A stretch of DNA of 64,000 bases from Eurosta solidaginis (Eukaryota; Arthropoda; Insecta; Diptera; Tephritidae), in assembly GCF_040869045.1 (NCBI RefSeq), contig NC_090319.1, forward strand, positions 57,632,779-57,696,778. The letters run 5' to 3'. Made by a program: the position numbers and the translations under genes. This document shows, piece after piece, positions 55,851 through 64,000 of this stretch. Every line of letters begins with the position of its first letter. The stretch's first letter is position 1. The notes beneath the pieces are model-generated. The model had not been told where the DNA came from and searched no databases. It worked only from the letters and a program-made list of their open reading frames with translations.

Positions 55851-56097
55851 CTTATTTTGAAAATTATTTTCAACTTTTTAGTTCGATATTATTTAAAAGC
55901 GTTTTTTTTTTTTAATTTTTTTAACTATATTTAATTTTTATATTAAGGATTTGTGATCATTGAAGTTATGACTCCGCTGATTTCGGAATCCTTTCCGTGA
56001 CTGTTTGTAGATAGTTTATATATTATATGTTTATATGTATGTGATTCCATTTTATACCAAATTAAAAAAGTGTTATGAATACCCACCCACGGGTACC

Positions 56098-57063
56098 GTC
56101 TTTTCTGGTGCTACGGATATGCCTGCGTGTACTTAACTGGTTGGTTTCTCATAAAACCACGTGTTCATTTAAAATTTTTTATTTACTTAAAAACATGTGT
56201 GTGCTACTAAAACATTTATTTACGCTAATTTTTATTGTTTTTCTAACACAATAATGAACAAATAAATTAGGCTGCCTGTTCGAATAACAAAGCAAATAAA
56301 CTCAAGTGGTTCACGAGAAAAAACATTTTTTTTTTTCTCCCAAGTTCATCGAATCTCTTCCAACATAATTTTTTCTTTGTTTGCACAAAATTTCTATTCA
56401 GAAAAGGACACAGTATCTTTATACTTGACAATTATTTGCAATTAACTTTGCTAATATTATTATTATCTTGTCACTTTGTATGTTTTGCCTCAATGGAGGC
56501 AGAAAGCCCTATTTACCCCATTCTTTTCCTACCTCGCCGTTTTGTCAGAGATTTGTATACAACGGCTAAACAGAACAATTAATTCTTTTAATCAAGGAAG
56601 ACAACCGATTTAAAGGCACATGAAAAGGTCTTCTAAGTGCGATATGTTTTTGGCGAATTTTTTCGATTTTCAATCGTCCCTTATTTCGTAAAATTTAGCA
56701 TAAAAAATTCCAAGTGTTTTGTTTTTGTTATTGATATTAGCGAAGAACTACAAAATTTGCACATGGCGATGGGTTCGATGAATTTCACTTCTTCATCCGC
56801 TTGCTTTTCGGGTGCTGAGTTTTAAGCTCGAGTTCATTCATTCATTAATGGTGTTAAGGCAGATGGCTGTATTGACTCAGCCATTTGAATGCCCCGATGG
56901 ACGCTTTCTAATTTGCCTAAAATTTTTTGTCTATGTTTTTCACCCAAACTGTATGGAATATTTATAGGCGCGCTTAACAAAGAAATTTGATTTCTTTAAA
57001 TTGGAGTTCAAAACTCAACACCTGAAAAGCGAGAGTATGAATTTTTTTTATTCTTGAGTCTTT
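56098..57063 (+). repeat. Family D interspersed repeat, copy B (empty LINE site)
   Basis: Collinear with the outer parts of 40690-43560: GTGCTACGGATATGCCTGCG, then the uninterrupted TGCGTGTA site (56124-56131), TTGCAATTAACTTTG, TTGCACATGGCGATGGGTTC, and TTATTCTTGAGTCTT at the end. Confidence 0.8.
56785..56895 (-). repeat. tRNA-like segment within family D, copy B
   Basis: The minus strand reads ATGGCTGAGTCAATACAGCC (A-box-like) and AGCTTAAAACTCAGC (decayed B box), matching 33040-33150 and 43225-43335. Confidence 0.5.
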
Positions 57064-57359
57064 TCTTATTTTCTCTTTTCATTTTGGACTATAAACAAAA
57101 TTCGGAAAAATATTCACTTTCTTATCTTTGTGTTGAAATTTTTGTTCACGTCCATGGAGAGCGTTAAATCGATCGAAAAAAAATTTGATTGAGCCATGTC
57201 CGTCCGTCCGTCCGTCCGTCCGTCCGTCCGTCCGTTAACACGATAACTTGAGTAAATTTTGAGGTATCTTGACGAAATTTGGTATGTAGGTTCCTGAGCA
57301 CTCATCTCAGATCGCTATTTAAAATGAACGATATCGGACTATAACCACGCCCACTTTTT

Positions 57360-57825
57360 CGATATCGAAAATTTCGAAAAACCGAAAAAGTGCAATAATT
57401 CATTACCAAAGACAGATAAAGCGAAGAAACTTGGTGGGTGAGTTGAGCTTATGACGAAGAATAGAAAATTAGTAAAATTGTGGACAATGGGCGTGGCACC
57501 GCCCACTTTTAAAAGAAGGTAATTTAAAACTTTTGCAAGCTGCAATTTGGCAGTCGTTGAAAATATCATGATGAAATTTGGCAGGAACGTTACGATATCG
57601 AAAATTTCGAAAAACCGAAAAAGTGCAATAATTCATTACCAAAGACAGATAAAGCGATGAAACTTGGTGGGTGAGTTGAGCTTATGACGAAGAATAGAAA
57701 ATTAGTAAAATTGTGGACAATGGGCGTGGCACCGCCCACTTTTAAAAGAAGGTAATTTAAAACTTTTGCAAGCTGCAATTTGGCAGTCGTTGAAAATATC
57801 ATGATGAAATTTGGCAGGAACGTTA
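57360..57825 (+). repeat. 233-bp near-identical tandem duplication
   Basis: CGATATCGAAAATTTCGAAA...GGCAGGAACGTTA occurs at 57360-57592 and 57593-57825. By eye the copies differ at one base (GCGAAGAAAC against GCGATGAAAC). Confidence 0.9.
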
Positions 57826-58599
57826 CTCCTATTACTATATGTACCCTTAATAAAAATTAGCAAAATCGGAGAAGGACCACGCCAACTTTTAAACAATTTT
57901 TTTTTTAAGTAAAATTTTAACAAAAAATTTAATATCTTTACAGTATATAAGTAAATTATGTCAACATTCAACTCTTGTACTGATATGGTGCTACAAAATA
58001 AAAAAAATAAAGAAAATTTCAAAATGGGCTTGGCTCCGCCCTTTTTCATTTAATTTGTCTAGGATACTTTTAATGCCATAAGTCGAACACAAATATTCCA
58101 ATCCTTTTGAAATTTGGTAGGGGCATAGATTTTATGACGTTAACTGTTTTCTGTGAAAATGAGCGAAATCGGTTGAAGCCACGCCCAGTTTTTATACACA
58201 GTCGTCCGTCTGTCCTTCCGCATGGCCGTTAACACGATTACTTGAGCAAAAATCGACATATCTTTACTGAACTTAGTTCACGTACTTATCTGAACTCAAT
58301 TTATCACGAAATCCGAATATGACCACGCCCACTTTTTCGATATCGAAAATTACGAAAAATGAAAGCAATGCCATAATTCTATACCAAATACGAAAAAAGG
58401 GATGAAACATGGTAATTGGATTGGTTTATTGACGCGAAATATAACTTTAGAAAAAACTTTGTAAAATGGTTGTGACACCTTCCATATTAAGTAGAAGAAA
58501 ATGAAAAAGTTCTGCAGGGCGAAATAAAACACCCTTGAAATCTTGGCAGGTATTACATATATAAATAAATTATCGGTATCCAACAGATAATGTTCTAGG

Positions 58600-59110
58600 T
58601 CACCCTGGTCCAGATTTTGGTCGATATCTGGAAAACGACTTCACATATACAACTACCACCACTCCCTTTTAAAACTCTCATTAATACCTTTAATTTGATA
58701 CCAATATCGTACAAACACATTCTAGAGTCACCCCTGGTCCACCTTTATGGCGATATCTCGAAAAGGTGTCCACCTATAGAAATAAGCCCCACGCCCTTTT
58801 AAAATACTCATTAACACCTTTCATTTGATACCCATATCGTACAAACAAAGTCTAGAGTCACCCCTGGTCCACCTTTATGGCGATATTTCTAACCGGCGTT
58901 CACCTATATAACTAAGGCCCACTCCCTTTTAAAATACTCACTAACACCTTTCGTTTGATACCCATATTGTACAAACGCATTCTAGAGTCACCCCTGGTCC
59001 ACCTTTATGGCGATATCTCGAAAAGGCGACCACCTATAGAACTATGGCCCACTCCCTCATAAAATACTCTTTAATACCTTTCGTTTGATACACATGTCAT
59101 ACAAACACAT
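58600..59110 (+). repeat. 130-bp tandem units in family A
   Basis: CCCCTGGTCCACCTTTATGG recurs at 58731, 58861 and 58991, with a divergent first unit near 58600. Confidence 0.9.
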
Positions 59111-59482
59111 TCCAGGGTTTCCCTCGGTTCATTTTCCTACATGGTTGTTTTCCCTTATGTTGTCACCATAGCTCTCAACTGAGTTTGTAATATTCGCTTA
59201 CACCCGAACTTAACCTTCCTTACTTGTTAATATTTAGTTTTTCTATTTTTCTTTTTAGTTTATAAATTTTTAATTTTATTTTAATTTCTATTGACACAGT
59301 CCTTAAGATTTCCGGTGAAGTTATTATTCGCATTGTCTTAAGGCCTAATTGTATATCTGAATAACACAAACAAATAATAATAAATTTGTACAAATTGGTG
59401 TTTGCAAAACACACTTGATTAAACAAAATAATTTCGTTAGAAATTGCATTGATAATAGTAAAACAAATAACTTCATACGAGC

Positions 59483-59490
59483 TATAAAAG
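59483..59490 (+). promoter_or_regulatory. TATA box of gene 2, with initiator
   Basis: TATAAAAG at 59483-59490 and initiator TCAGTT at 59514-59519 predict transcription from A59516, 46 nt before the ATG, identical in layout to gene 1. Confidence 0.85.
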
Positions 59491-59561
59491 GACGCGTTAT
59501 TTTCGATTTTAATTCAGTTATAATTGACAGCTATAAGCGTAAATTGCTTAATTTAGAAAAA

Positions 59562-62500
59562 ATGAAAGCGTTAACAATTTTAATGGTTGCCCTTGTGGCT
59601 TCCCTGTTGATAGTTGAACAGGCAGTTGCTGACGATTATTCCGATGATGGTGCCAAAGATGATGACGATGCTGCCGATGACGATGCCGCTTCTGCTGATG
59701 CCGCTCCTGCCGATGAAGCTTCTGAAGGAGCCGTTTCTGATGAAACCGCTTCCGATGGCGAAGCTTCCAATGGCGCCACTCCTGATGCAGCCGCTTCTCC
59801 TGATGCCAATTCTAATGATACCGATTCTAATGATGCTAATGGGGAAGCTTCTGATGCAGCCGCTTCTCCTGATGCCGATTCTGATGATACGGATTCTAAT
59901 GATGCTAATGGGGAAGCTTCTGATGCAGCCGCTTCTGATACCGCTTCTGATGATACCGATGATAATGATGCTAATGGGAAAGCTTCTGATGCAGCCGTTT
60001 CTCCTGATGCCGGCTCTGATGATACCGCTTCTAATGATGATAATGGAGAAGCTTCTGATGACACCGCTTCTAATGATGATAATGGGGAAGCTTCTGATGC
60101 AGCCGTTGCTCCTGATGCCCCTTCTGATGATACCGCTTCTAATGATGATAATGGGGAAGCTTCTGATGCAGCCGTTTCTCCTGATGCCCCTTCTGATGAT
60201 ACCGCTTCTAATGATGATAATGGGGAAGCTTCTGATGCAGCCGTTTCTCTTGATGACGCTTCTGATGGTACCCCTTCTAATGATGGTAATGGGGAAGCTT
60301 CTGATGCAGCCGTTTCTCCTGATGCCGCTTCTGATGATACCGCTTCTAATGATGATAATGGGGAAGCTTCTGATGCAGCCGTTTCTCCTGATGCCGCTTC
60401 TGATGATACCGCTTCTAATGATGATAATGGAGAAGCTTCTGATGACACCGCTTCTAATGATGATAATGGGGAAGCTTCTGATGCAGCCGTTTCTCCTGAT
60501 GCCCCTTCTGATGATACCGCTTCTAATGATGATAATGGGGAAGCTTCTGATGCAGCCGTTTCTCCTGATGCCCCTTCTGATGATACCGCTTCTAATGATG
60601 ATAATGGGGAAGCTTCTGATGCAGCCGTTTCTCCTGATGCCACTTCTGATGATAATGGGAAAGCTTCTGATGCAGCCGTTTCTCCTGATGCCGCTTCTGA
60701 TGATACCGCTCCTAATGATGATAATGGGGCCGTTTCTGATGCAGCCGCTTCTCCCGATGCCGCCTCTGATGATACCGCTTCTAATGATGATAATGGGGAA
60801 GCTTCTGATGCAGCCGTTTCTCCTGATGCCCCTTCTGATGATACCGCTTCTAATGATGATAATGGGGAAGCTTCTGATGCAGCCGTTTCTCCTGATGCCG
60901 CTTCTGATGATACCGCTTCTAATGATGATAATGGAGAAGCTTCTGATACAGCCGTTTCTCCTGATGCCCCTTCTGATGATACCGCTTCTAATGATGATAA
61001 TGGAGAAGCTTCTGATGCAGCCGTTTCTCCTGATGCCACTTCTGATGATAATGGGAAAGCTTCTGATGCAGCCGTTTCTCCTGATGCCGCTTCTGATGAT
61101 ACCGCTCCTAGTGATGATAATGGGGAAGATTCTGATACAGATGCTTCTCCTGATGCCGCTTCTGATGATACCGCTTCAAATGATGATAATGGGGAAGCTT
61201 CTGATGCAGCCGTTTCTCCTGATGACGCTTCTGATGATACCACTTCTAATGATGATAATGGGGAAGCTTCTGATGCAGCCGTTTCTCCTGATGCCGCTTC
61301 TGATGACACCGCTTCTAATGATGATAATGGGGAAGCTTCTGAAGCAGCCGTTTCTCCCGATGCCGCTTCTGATGATACCACTTCTAATGATGATAATGGG
61401 GCCGTTTCTGATGCAGCCGTTTCTCCCGATGCCGCTTCTGATGATGATAATGGAGAAGCTTCTGATGCAGCCGTTTCTCCTGATGCCGCTTCTGATGATA
61501 CCGCTTCTAATGATGATAATGGAGAAGCTTCTGATGCAGCCGTTTCTCCTGATGCCGCTTCTGATGATACCGCTTCTAATGATGATAATGGAGAAGCTTC
61601 TGATGCAGCCGTTTCTCCTGATGCCCCTTCTGATGATACCGCTTCTAATGATGATAATGGAGAAGCTTCTGATGCAGCCGTTTCTCCTGATGCCACTTCT
61701 GATGATAATGGGAAAGCTTCTGATGCAGCCGTTTCTCCTGATGCCGCTTCTGATGATACCGCTCCTAATGATGATAATGGGGCCGTTTCTGATGCAGCCG
61801 CTTCTCCCGATGCCGCCTCTGATGATACCGCTTCTAATGATGATAATGGGGAAGCTTCTGATGCAGCCGTTTCTCCTGATGCCCCTTCTGATGATACCGC
61901 TTCTAATGATGATAATGGGGAAGCTTCTGATGCAGCCGTTTCTCCTGATGCCCCTTCTGATGATACCGCTTCTAATGATGATAATGGAGAAGCTTCTGAT
62001 GCAGCCGTTTCTCCTGATGCCACTTCTGATGATAATGGGAAAGCTTCTGATGCAGCCGTTTCTCCTGATGCCGCTTCTGATGATACCGCTCCTAGTGATG
62101 ATAATGAGGAAGATTCTGATACAGATGCTTCTCCTGATGCCGCTTCTGATGATACCGCTTCAAATGATGATAATGGGGAAGCTTCTGATGCAGCCGTTTC
62201 TCCTGATGACGCTTCTGATGATACCACTTCTAATGATGATAATGGGGAAGCTTCTGATGCAGCCGTTTCTTCTGATGCCGCTTCTGATGACACCGCTTCT
62301 AATGATGATAATGGGGAAGCTTCTGAAGCAGCCGTTTCTCCCGATGCCGCTTCTGATGATACCGCTTCTAATGATGATAATGGGGCCGTTTCTGATGCAG
62401 CCGTTTCTCCCGATGCCGCTTCTGATGATGATAATGGAGAAGCTTCTGATGCAGCCGTTTCTCCTGATGCCGCTTCTGATGATACCGCTCCTAATGATGA

Positions 62501-63014
62501 TAATGGGGCCGGTTCTGATGCAGCCGCTTCTCCCGATGCCGCCTCTGATGATACCGCTTCTAATGATGATAATGGGGCGGTTTCTGATGCCGCCGTTTCT
62601 CCCGATGCCGCTTCTGATGATACCGCTTCTGATGGTGCCGCTTCTGAAGGAGACGCTTCTGATGATGCTCCTTCTGTAGCTAACAACGAAGCTATTGCTG
62701 AATCCGCATCAGCCAACGGTAATGTTCCAGCTGAAAGCAATGACAATGCTAATAATGATAAACGTCCCGGAGCTAAGAAAGGCAACAAAAGACGTAGACG
62801 GAATAAGCGTCGTCGTAGACGTTCACAAAAAAAGCGTCGAGGTGGGAGATACCAACGTAGGCGTCGAGGTAGGAGGAACGAACGTAGGCGCCGCCGCCGT
62901 GGCAATAAACGCAAAGCTAGACGAAATCCAATATCTGATTTTTTAAATAGTTTACCAAAACCAAATATACTGGAGACAAATAAATTTTTATTAGATAATT
63001 TTATAAGGTGGTGA
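59562..63014 (+). CDS. Secreted acidic-repeat protein with basic tail, paralogue 2 (1150 aa)
   Basis: Intact single-exon frame. The ATG at 59562 is chosen, not the upstream in-frame ATG at 59415, because 59415 lies before the predicted start site and TATA box, and 59562 begins the signal peptide shared with gene 1 (MKALTILMVALVASLLIVEQ, cleaved after AVA). Residues about 24-90 are acidic. Residues about 90-1020 hold some 40 copies of the 23-residue unit (DDTASNDDNGEAS, DAAVSPDAAS). Residues about 1065-1125 are Arg/Lys-rich (RRRRNKRRRRRSQKKRRGGR). The last 24 residues (LNSLPKPNILETNKFLLDN...) have no counterpart in gene 1, whose frame stops after SDY. No cysteine and no enzyme domain is seen. 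An extracellular structural or adhesive role is an inference only. Confidence 0.85.
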   Translation: MKALTILMVALVASLLIVEQAVADDYSDDGAKDDDDAADDDAASADAAPADEASEGAVSDETASDGEASNGATPDAAASPDANSNDTDSNDANGEASDAAASPDADSDDTDSNDANGEASDAAASDTASDDTDDNDANGKASDAAVSPDAGSDDTASNDDNGEASDDTASNDDNGEASDAAVAPDAPSDDTASNDDNGEASDAAVSPDAPSDDTASNDDNGEASDAAVSLDDASDGTPSNDGNGEASDAAVSPDAASDDTASNDDNGEASDAAVSPDAASDDTASNDDNGEASDDTASNDDNGEASDAAVSPDAPSDDTASNDDNGEASDAAVSPDAPSDDTASNDDNGEASDAAVSPDATSDDNGKASDAAVSPDAASDDTAPNDDNGAVSDAAASPDAASDDTASNDDNGEASDAAVSPDAPSDDTASNDDNGEASDAAVSPDAASDDTASNDDNGEASDTAVSPDAPSDDTASNDDNGEASDAAVSPDATSDDNGKASDAAVSPDAASDDTAPSDDNGEDSDTDASPDAASDDTASNDDNGEASDAAVSPDDASDDTTSNDDNGEASDAAVSPDAASDDTASNDDNGEASEAAVSPDAASDDTTSNDDNGAVSDAAVSPDAASDDDNGEASDAAVSPDAASDDTASNDDNGEASDAAVSPDAASDDTASNDDNGEASDAAVSPDAPSDDTASNDDNGEASDAAVSPDATSDDNGKASDAAVSPDAASDDTAPNDDNGAVSDAAASPDAASDDTASNDDNGEASDAAVSPDAPSDDTASNDDNGEASDAAVSPDAPSDDTASNDDNGEASDAAVSPDATSDDNGKASDAAVSPDAASDDTAPSDDNEEDSDTDASPDAASDDTASNDDNGEASDAAVSPDDASDDTTSNDDNGEASDAAVSSDAASDDTASNDDNGEASEAAVSPDAASDDTASNDDNGAVSDAAVSPDAASDDDNGEASDAAVSPDAASDDTAPNDDNGAGSDAAASPDAASDDTASNDDNGAVSDAAVSPDAASDDTASDGAASEGDASDDAPSVANNEAIAESASANGNVPAESNDNANNDKRPGAKKGNKRRRRNKRRRRRSQKKRRGGRYQRRRRGRRNERRRRRRGNKRKARRNPISDFLNSLPKPNILETNKFLLDNFIRW
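59800..62640 (+). repeat. 69-bp coding minisatellite with higher-order structure in gene 2
   Basis: About 40 units of 69 bp. A marker variant (GCCACTTCTGATGATAATGG) occurs at about 60641, 61037, 61694 and 62021, and a second (CCTAGTGATGATAATG) near 61107 and 62091. Marker distances are 1053 and 984 bp, differing by exactly one unit. This indicates a duplicated block of about 1 kb that then gained or lost one unit. Confidence 0.9.
62979..62984 (+). terminator. AATAAA inside the gene 2 coding extension
   Basis: An AATAAA hexamer lies 28 bp before the stop codon at 63012-63014; a weaker ATTAAA is at 63057-63062. If the first were used, cleavage 10-30 nt downstream would fall at or just before the stop. 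Confidence 0.35.
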
Positions 63015-63244
63015 AGTGAATAATCCAAATGTTTGTAGATATTTTTCTTTGTGATTATTAAATATTGTGTACTTATTAATGTTTATGTCGCTGAAAGTAA
63101 GTTTGATATACAGTAAATATACGGTACAATCTTTGAGTCTAAGTCTAAAACTTTTTGTAAGTATCTCGGAAGATTATGTTCTTTAAATTTGTAAAAAGCA
63201 ATTTGCCCGCCATATGTAGCGCAAATTCATCTTGAATTCAGTGG

Positions 63245-63575
63245 AGCCAAGCTCGACAATTCTATACAAAGCATGAAACTGTCAATATATGTCCAAAAAT
63301 ATAGAGAGGGGTATCAGAAGACGAGTTTTCGATCCAGGATCCCGAATCCAAAAACGGAAGACAAAAGATAGTAACGAAAAACCAAAATATTACCCTGAAG
63401 TGCTCCGAAACCGGGGGTGGGATCTATAGTGTTTCCGCGCAATACACCTTTCTGCATGGGCGGCAATTTCTTTTGCAATTATCTCTTGACAGACCCAAAA
63501 TGTTTGACCTCCGTTTTCGGATTCACGATTCTGGATTCAATCATCTTTTGATATCCCTCTTGACATTTTTAGACG
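63245..63575. repeat. Palindromic insert in block B
   Basis: CCAAAAATATAGAGAGGGGT...CGAATCCAAAAACGG is mirrored by CCGTTTTCGGATTCACGATT...ATCCCTCTTGACATTTTT. Block A keeps only a piece like the right arm (CCGTTTTCGGAATCGTGATC), so block A has lost the rest. Confidence 0.65.
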
Positions 63576-63579
63576 TGTA

Positions 63580-64000
63580 TTAAGAGTGTCACGCTGTCGT
63601 ATAGAATTGCCCCAAGCTCCGCTAAGACGTCAATGAGGTGCTTGCTCAGTTATTCTACACGTGCTGTGGCCAAAGCAGATCATCTAAAATGGACGTGTTC
63701 TGTACTTTCCATATTTTCTATGTCTCTCGCACAGATTAAGACATATAGTTGGGATTCCCTTGCCTACGTCGTGTACTCACATGAATCAGTAGGCTCTTAA
63801 TATCCCAATCAAAAGACTTGAGTAGAGAGGATTACGATTAATTAGGAAGCTAATTAGATTCTAATTTATATCTGGTGCACTACCTACATGTAGAATGCAG
63901 TGTCTATCTAGTATTTTCATGCAGCTATTGGAAAAGCAATGTGGTTTAGCTGTGTTAAATTGATCTGTGCAATGGCTTTTCTCACAATTTCGTCGACAGC
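63580..64000 (-). pseudogene. LINE RNase H end and zinc-knuckle relic in block B
   Basis: Collinear with 47820-48265 (the RNase H Ala-Val-Asp-Glu word at the right edge, knuckle region near 63600-63760) with further substitutions. Cut by the window end. Confidence 0.6.

Larger units (their letters stand above)
57160..59226 (+). repeat. Family A interspersed repeat, long copy 4
   Basis: Runs from ATCGAAAAAAAATTTGATTG and a (CCGT)n block (57198-57233) through several GACCACGCCCACTTTTTCG segments to TTCCTTACTTG (59216-59226). It lacks the usual TATACTCAGCTG start. It includes a 233-bp tandem duplication and four 130-bp units. Its end is exactly where gene duplication block B begins. The short minus ORFs repeat with the DNA and are not genes. 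Confidence 0.85.
59227..64000 (+). repeat. Segmental duplication block B (contains gene 2; runs off the window)
   Basis: Partner of 46072-48250. It still matches at the window edge (CACAATTTCGTCGACAGC against CACAAGTTCGTCGACAGC at 48222-48239), so its right boundary is unseen. Confidence 0.9.

Noticed and set aside
57339..57802. Two near-identical 70-76-codon minus ORFs as paralogous genes
   Set aside because: They are the two halves of a 233-bp tandem duplication within a non-coding interspersed repeat.
59415..59561. Upstream in-frame ATG extension of gene 2
   Set aside because: It lies before the predicted transcription start (59516) and TATA box, and would place 49 residues before the signal peptide; gene 1 has no such extension.
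59614..62679. 1021-codon Met/Leu/Pro-rich plus-strand ORF
   Set aside because: It is the shifted frame of the 69-bp repeat in gene 2, has no signal peptide or promoter of its own, and stays open only because the unit length is divisible by three.
59636..63028. 1130-codon minus-strand ORF rich in Ser/Glu/Ala
   Set aside because: Antisense shadow of gene 2's repeat; the same shadow appears over gene 1 at 46494-47246.

Overview
The window looks like a gene-poor, AT-rich stretch of a higher-fly (dipteran) genome, most likely a tephritid fruit fly. The basis is the dense load of insect-type non-LTR retrotransposon relics, a tRNA-derived SINE, Ty3/gypsy-like solo LTRs, and four copies of an interspersed repeat ending in CTCAGCTG / CTTACTTG that I remember as very common in tephritid assemblies. 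That memory could not be checked here. No bacterial, viral or organellar gene organisation is seen, and no conserved host housekeeping exon was recognised.

The only two convincing host genes are direct-oriented paralogues about 13.1 kb apart: 46420-47412 (330 aa) and 59562-63014 (1150 aa). Each encodes a signal peptide, a long Asp/Ser/Ala/Asn-rich acidic region built from a 23-residue (69-bp) tandem repeat, and a strongly basic Arg/Lys tail. Each has its own TATA box and initiator at the same spacing and a 46-nt predicted 5' UTR. The 262 bp upstream of the two ATGs align with no net gap. They sit in a segmental duplication (about 46072-48250 and 59227-64000, the second cut by the window end). 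Gene 2 differs mainly by expansion of the repeat (about 40 units against about 6) through higher-order duplication of roughly 1 kb, and by a changed 3' end that adds 24 residues. They could encode a structural, adhesive or mucin-like secretion, but nothing here fixes the function.

Layout: 0.5-5.3 kb, SINE, Jockey-like LINE relic split by an 8-bp-TSD MITE, LINE tail, family A repeat. 6.2-8.1 kb, RNase H-bearing LINE relic with a second LINE nested inside. 8.9-13 kb, CGATA array, SINEs, Penelope-like fragment followed by a hammerhead-like motif. 14-16.4 kb, family A repeat split by a long-TIR transposon with a zinc-finger-like ORF. 17.3-24.1 kb, several minisatellites and LINE relics. 26-31.3 kb, solo LTR, RTE and R1-like relics, a tandem repeat family and MITEs. 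32.2-34.3 kb, an A/T minisatellite. 36.3-46 kb, nested MITE, LINE and SINE insertions with readable target-site duplications. 46-48.3 kb, gene 1. 48.6-52 kb, a transposase-like relic split by a 2.4-kb foldback element. 52-59.2 kb, more MITEs, LINE ends, a solo LTR and family A/D repeats. 59.2-64 kb, gene 2.

All coordinates of repeat edges were read by eye and may be off by tens of bases unless a target-site duplication is quoted.
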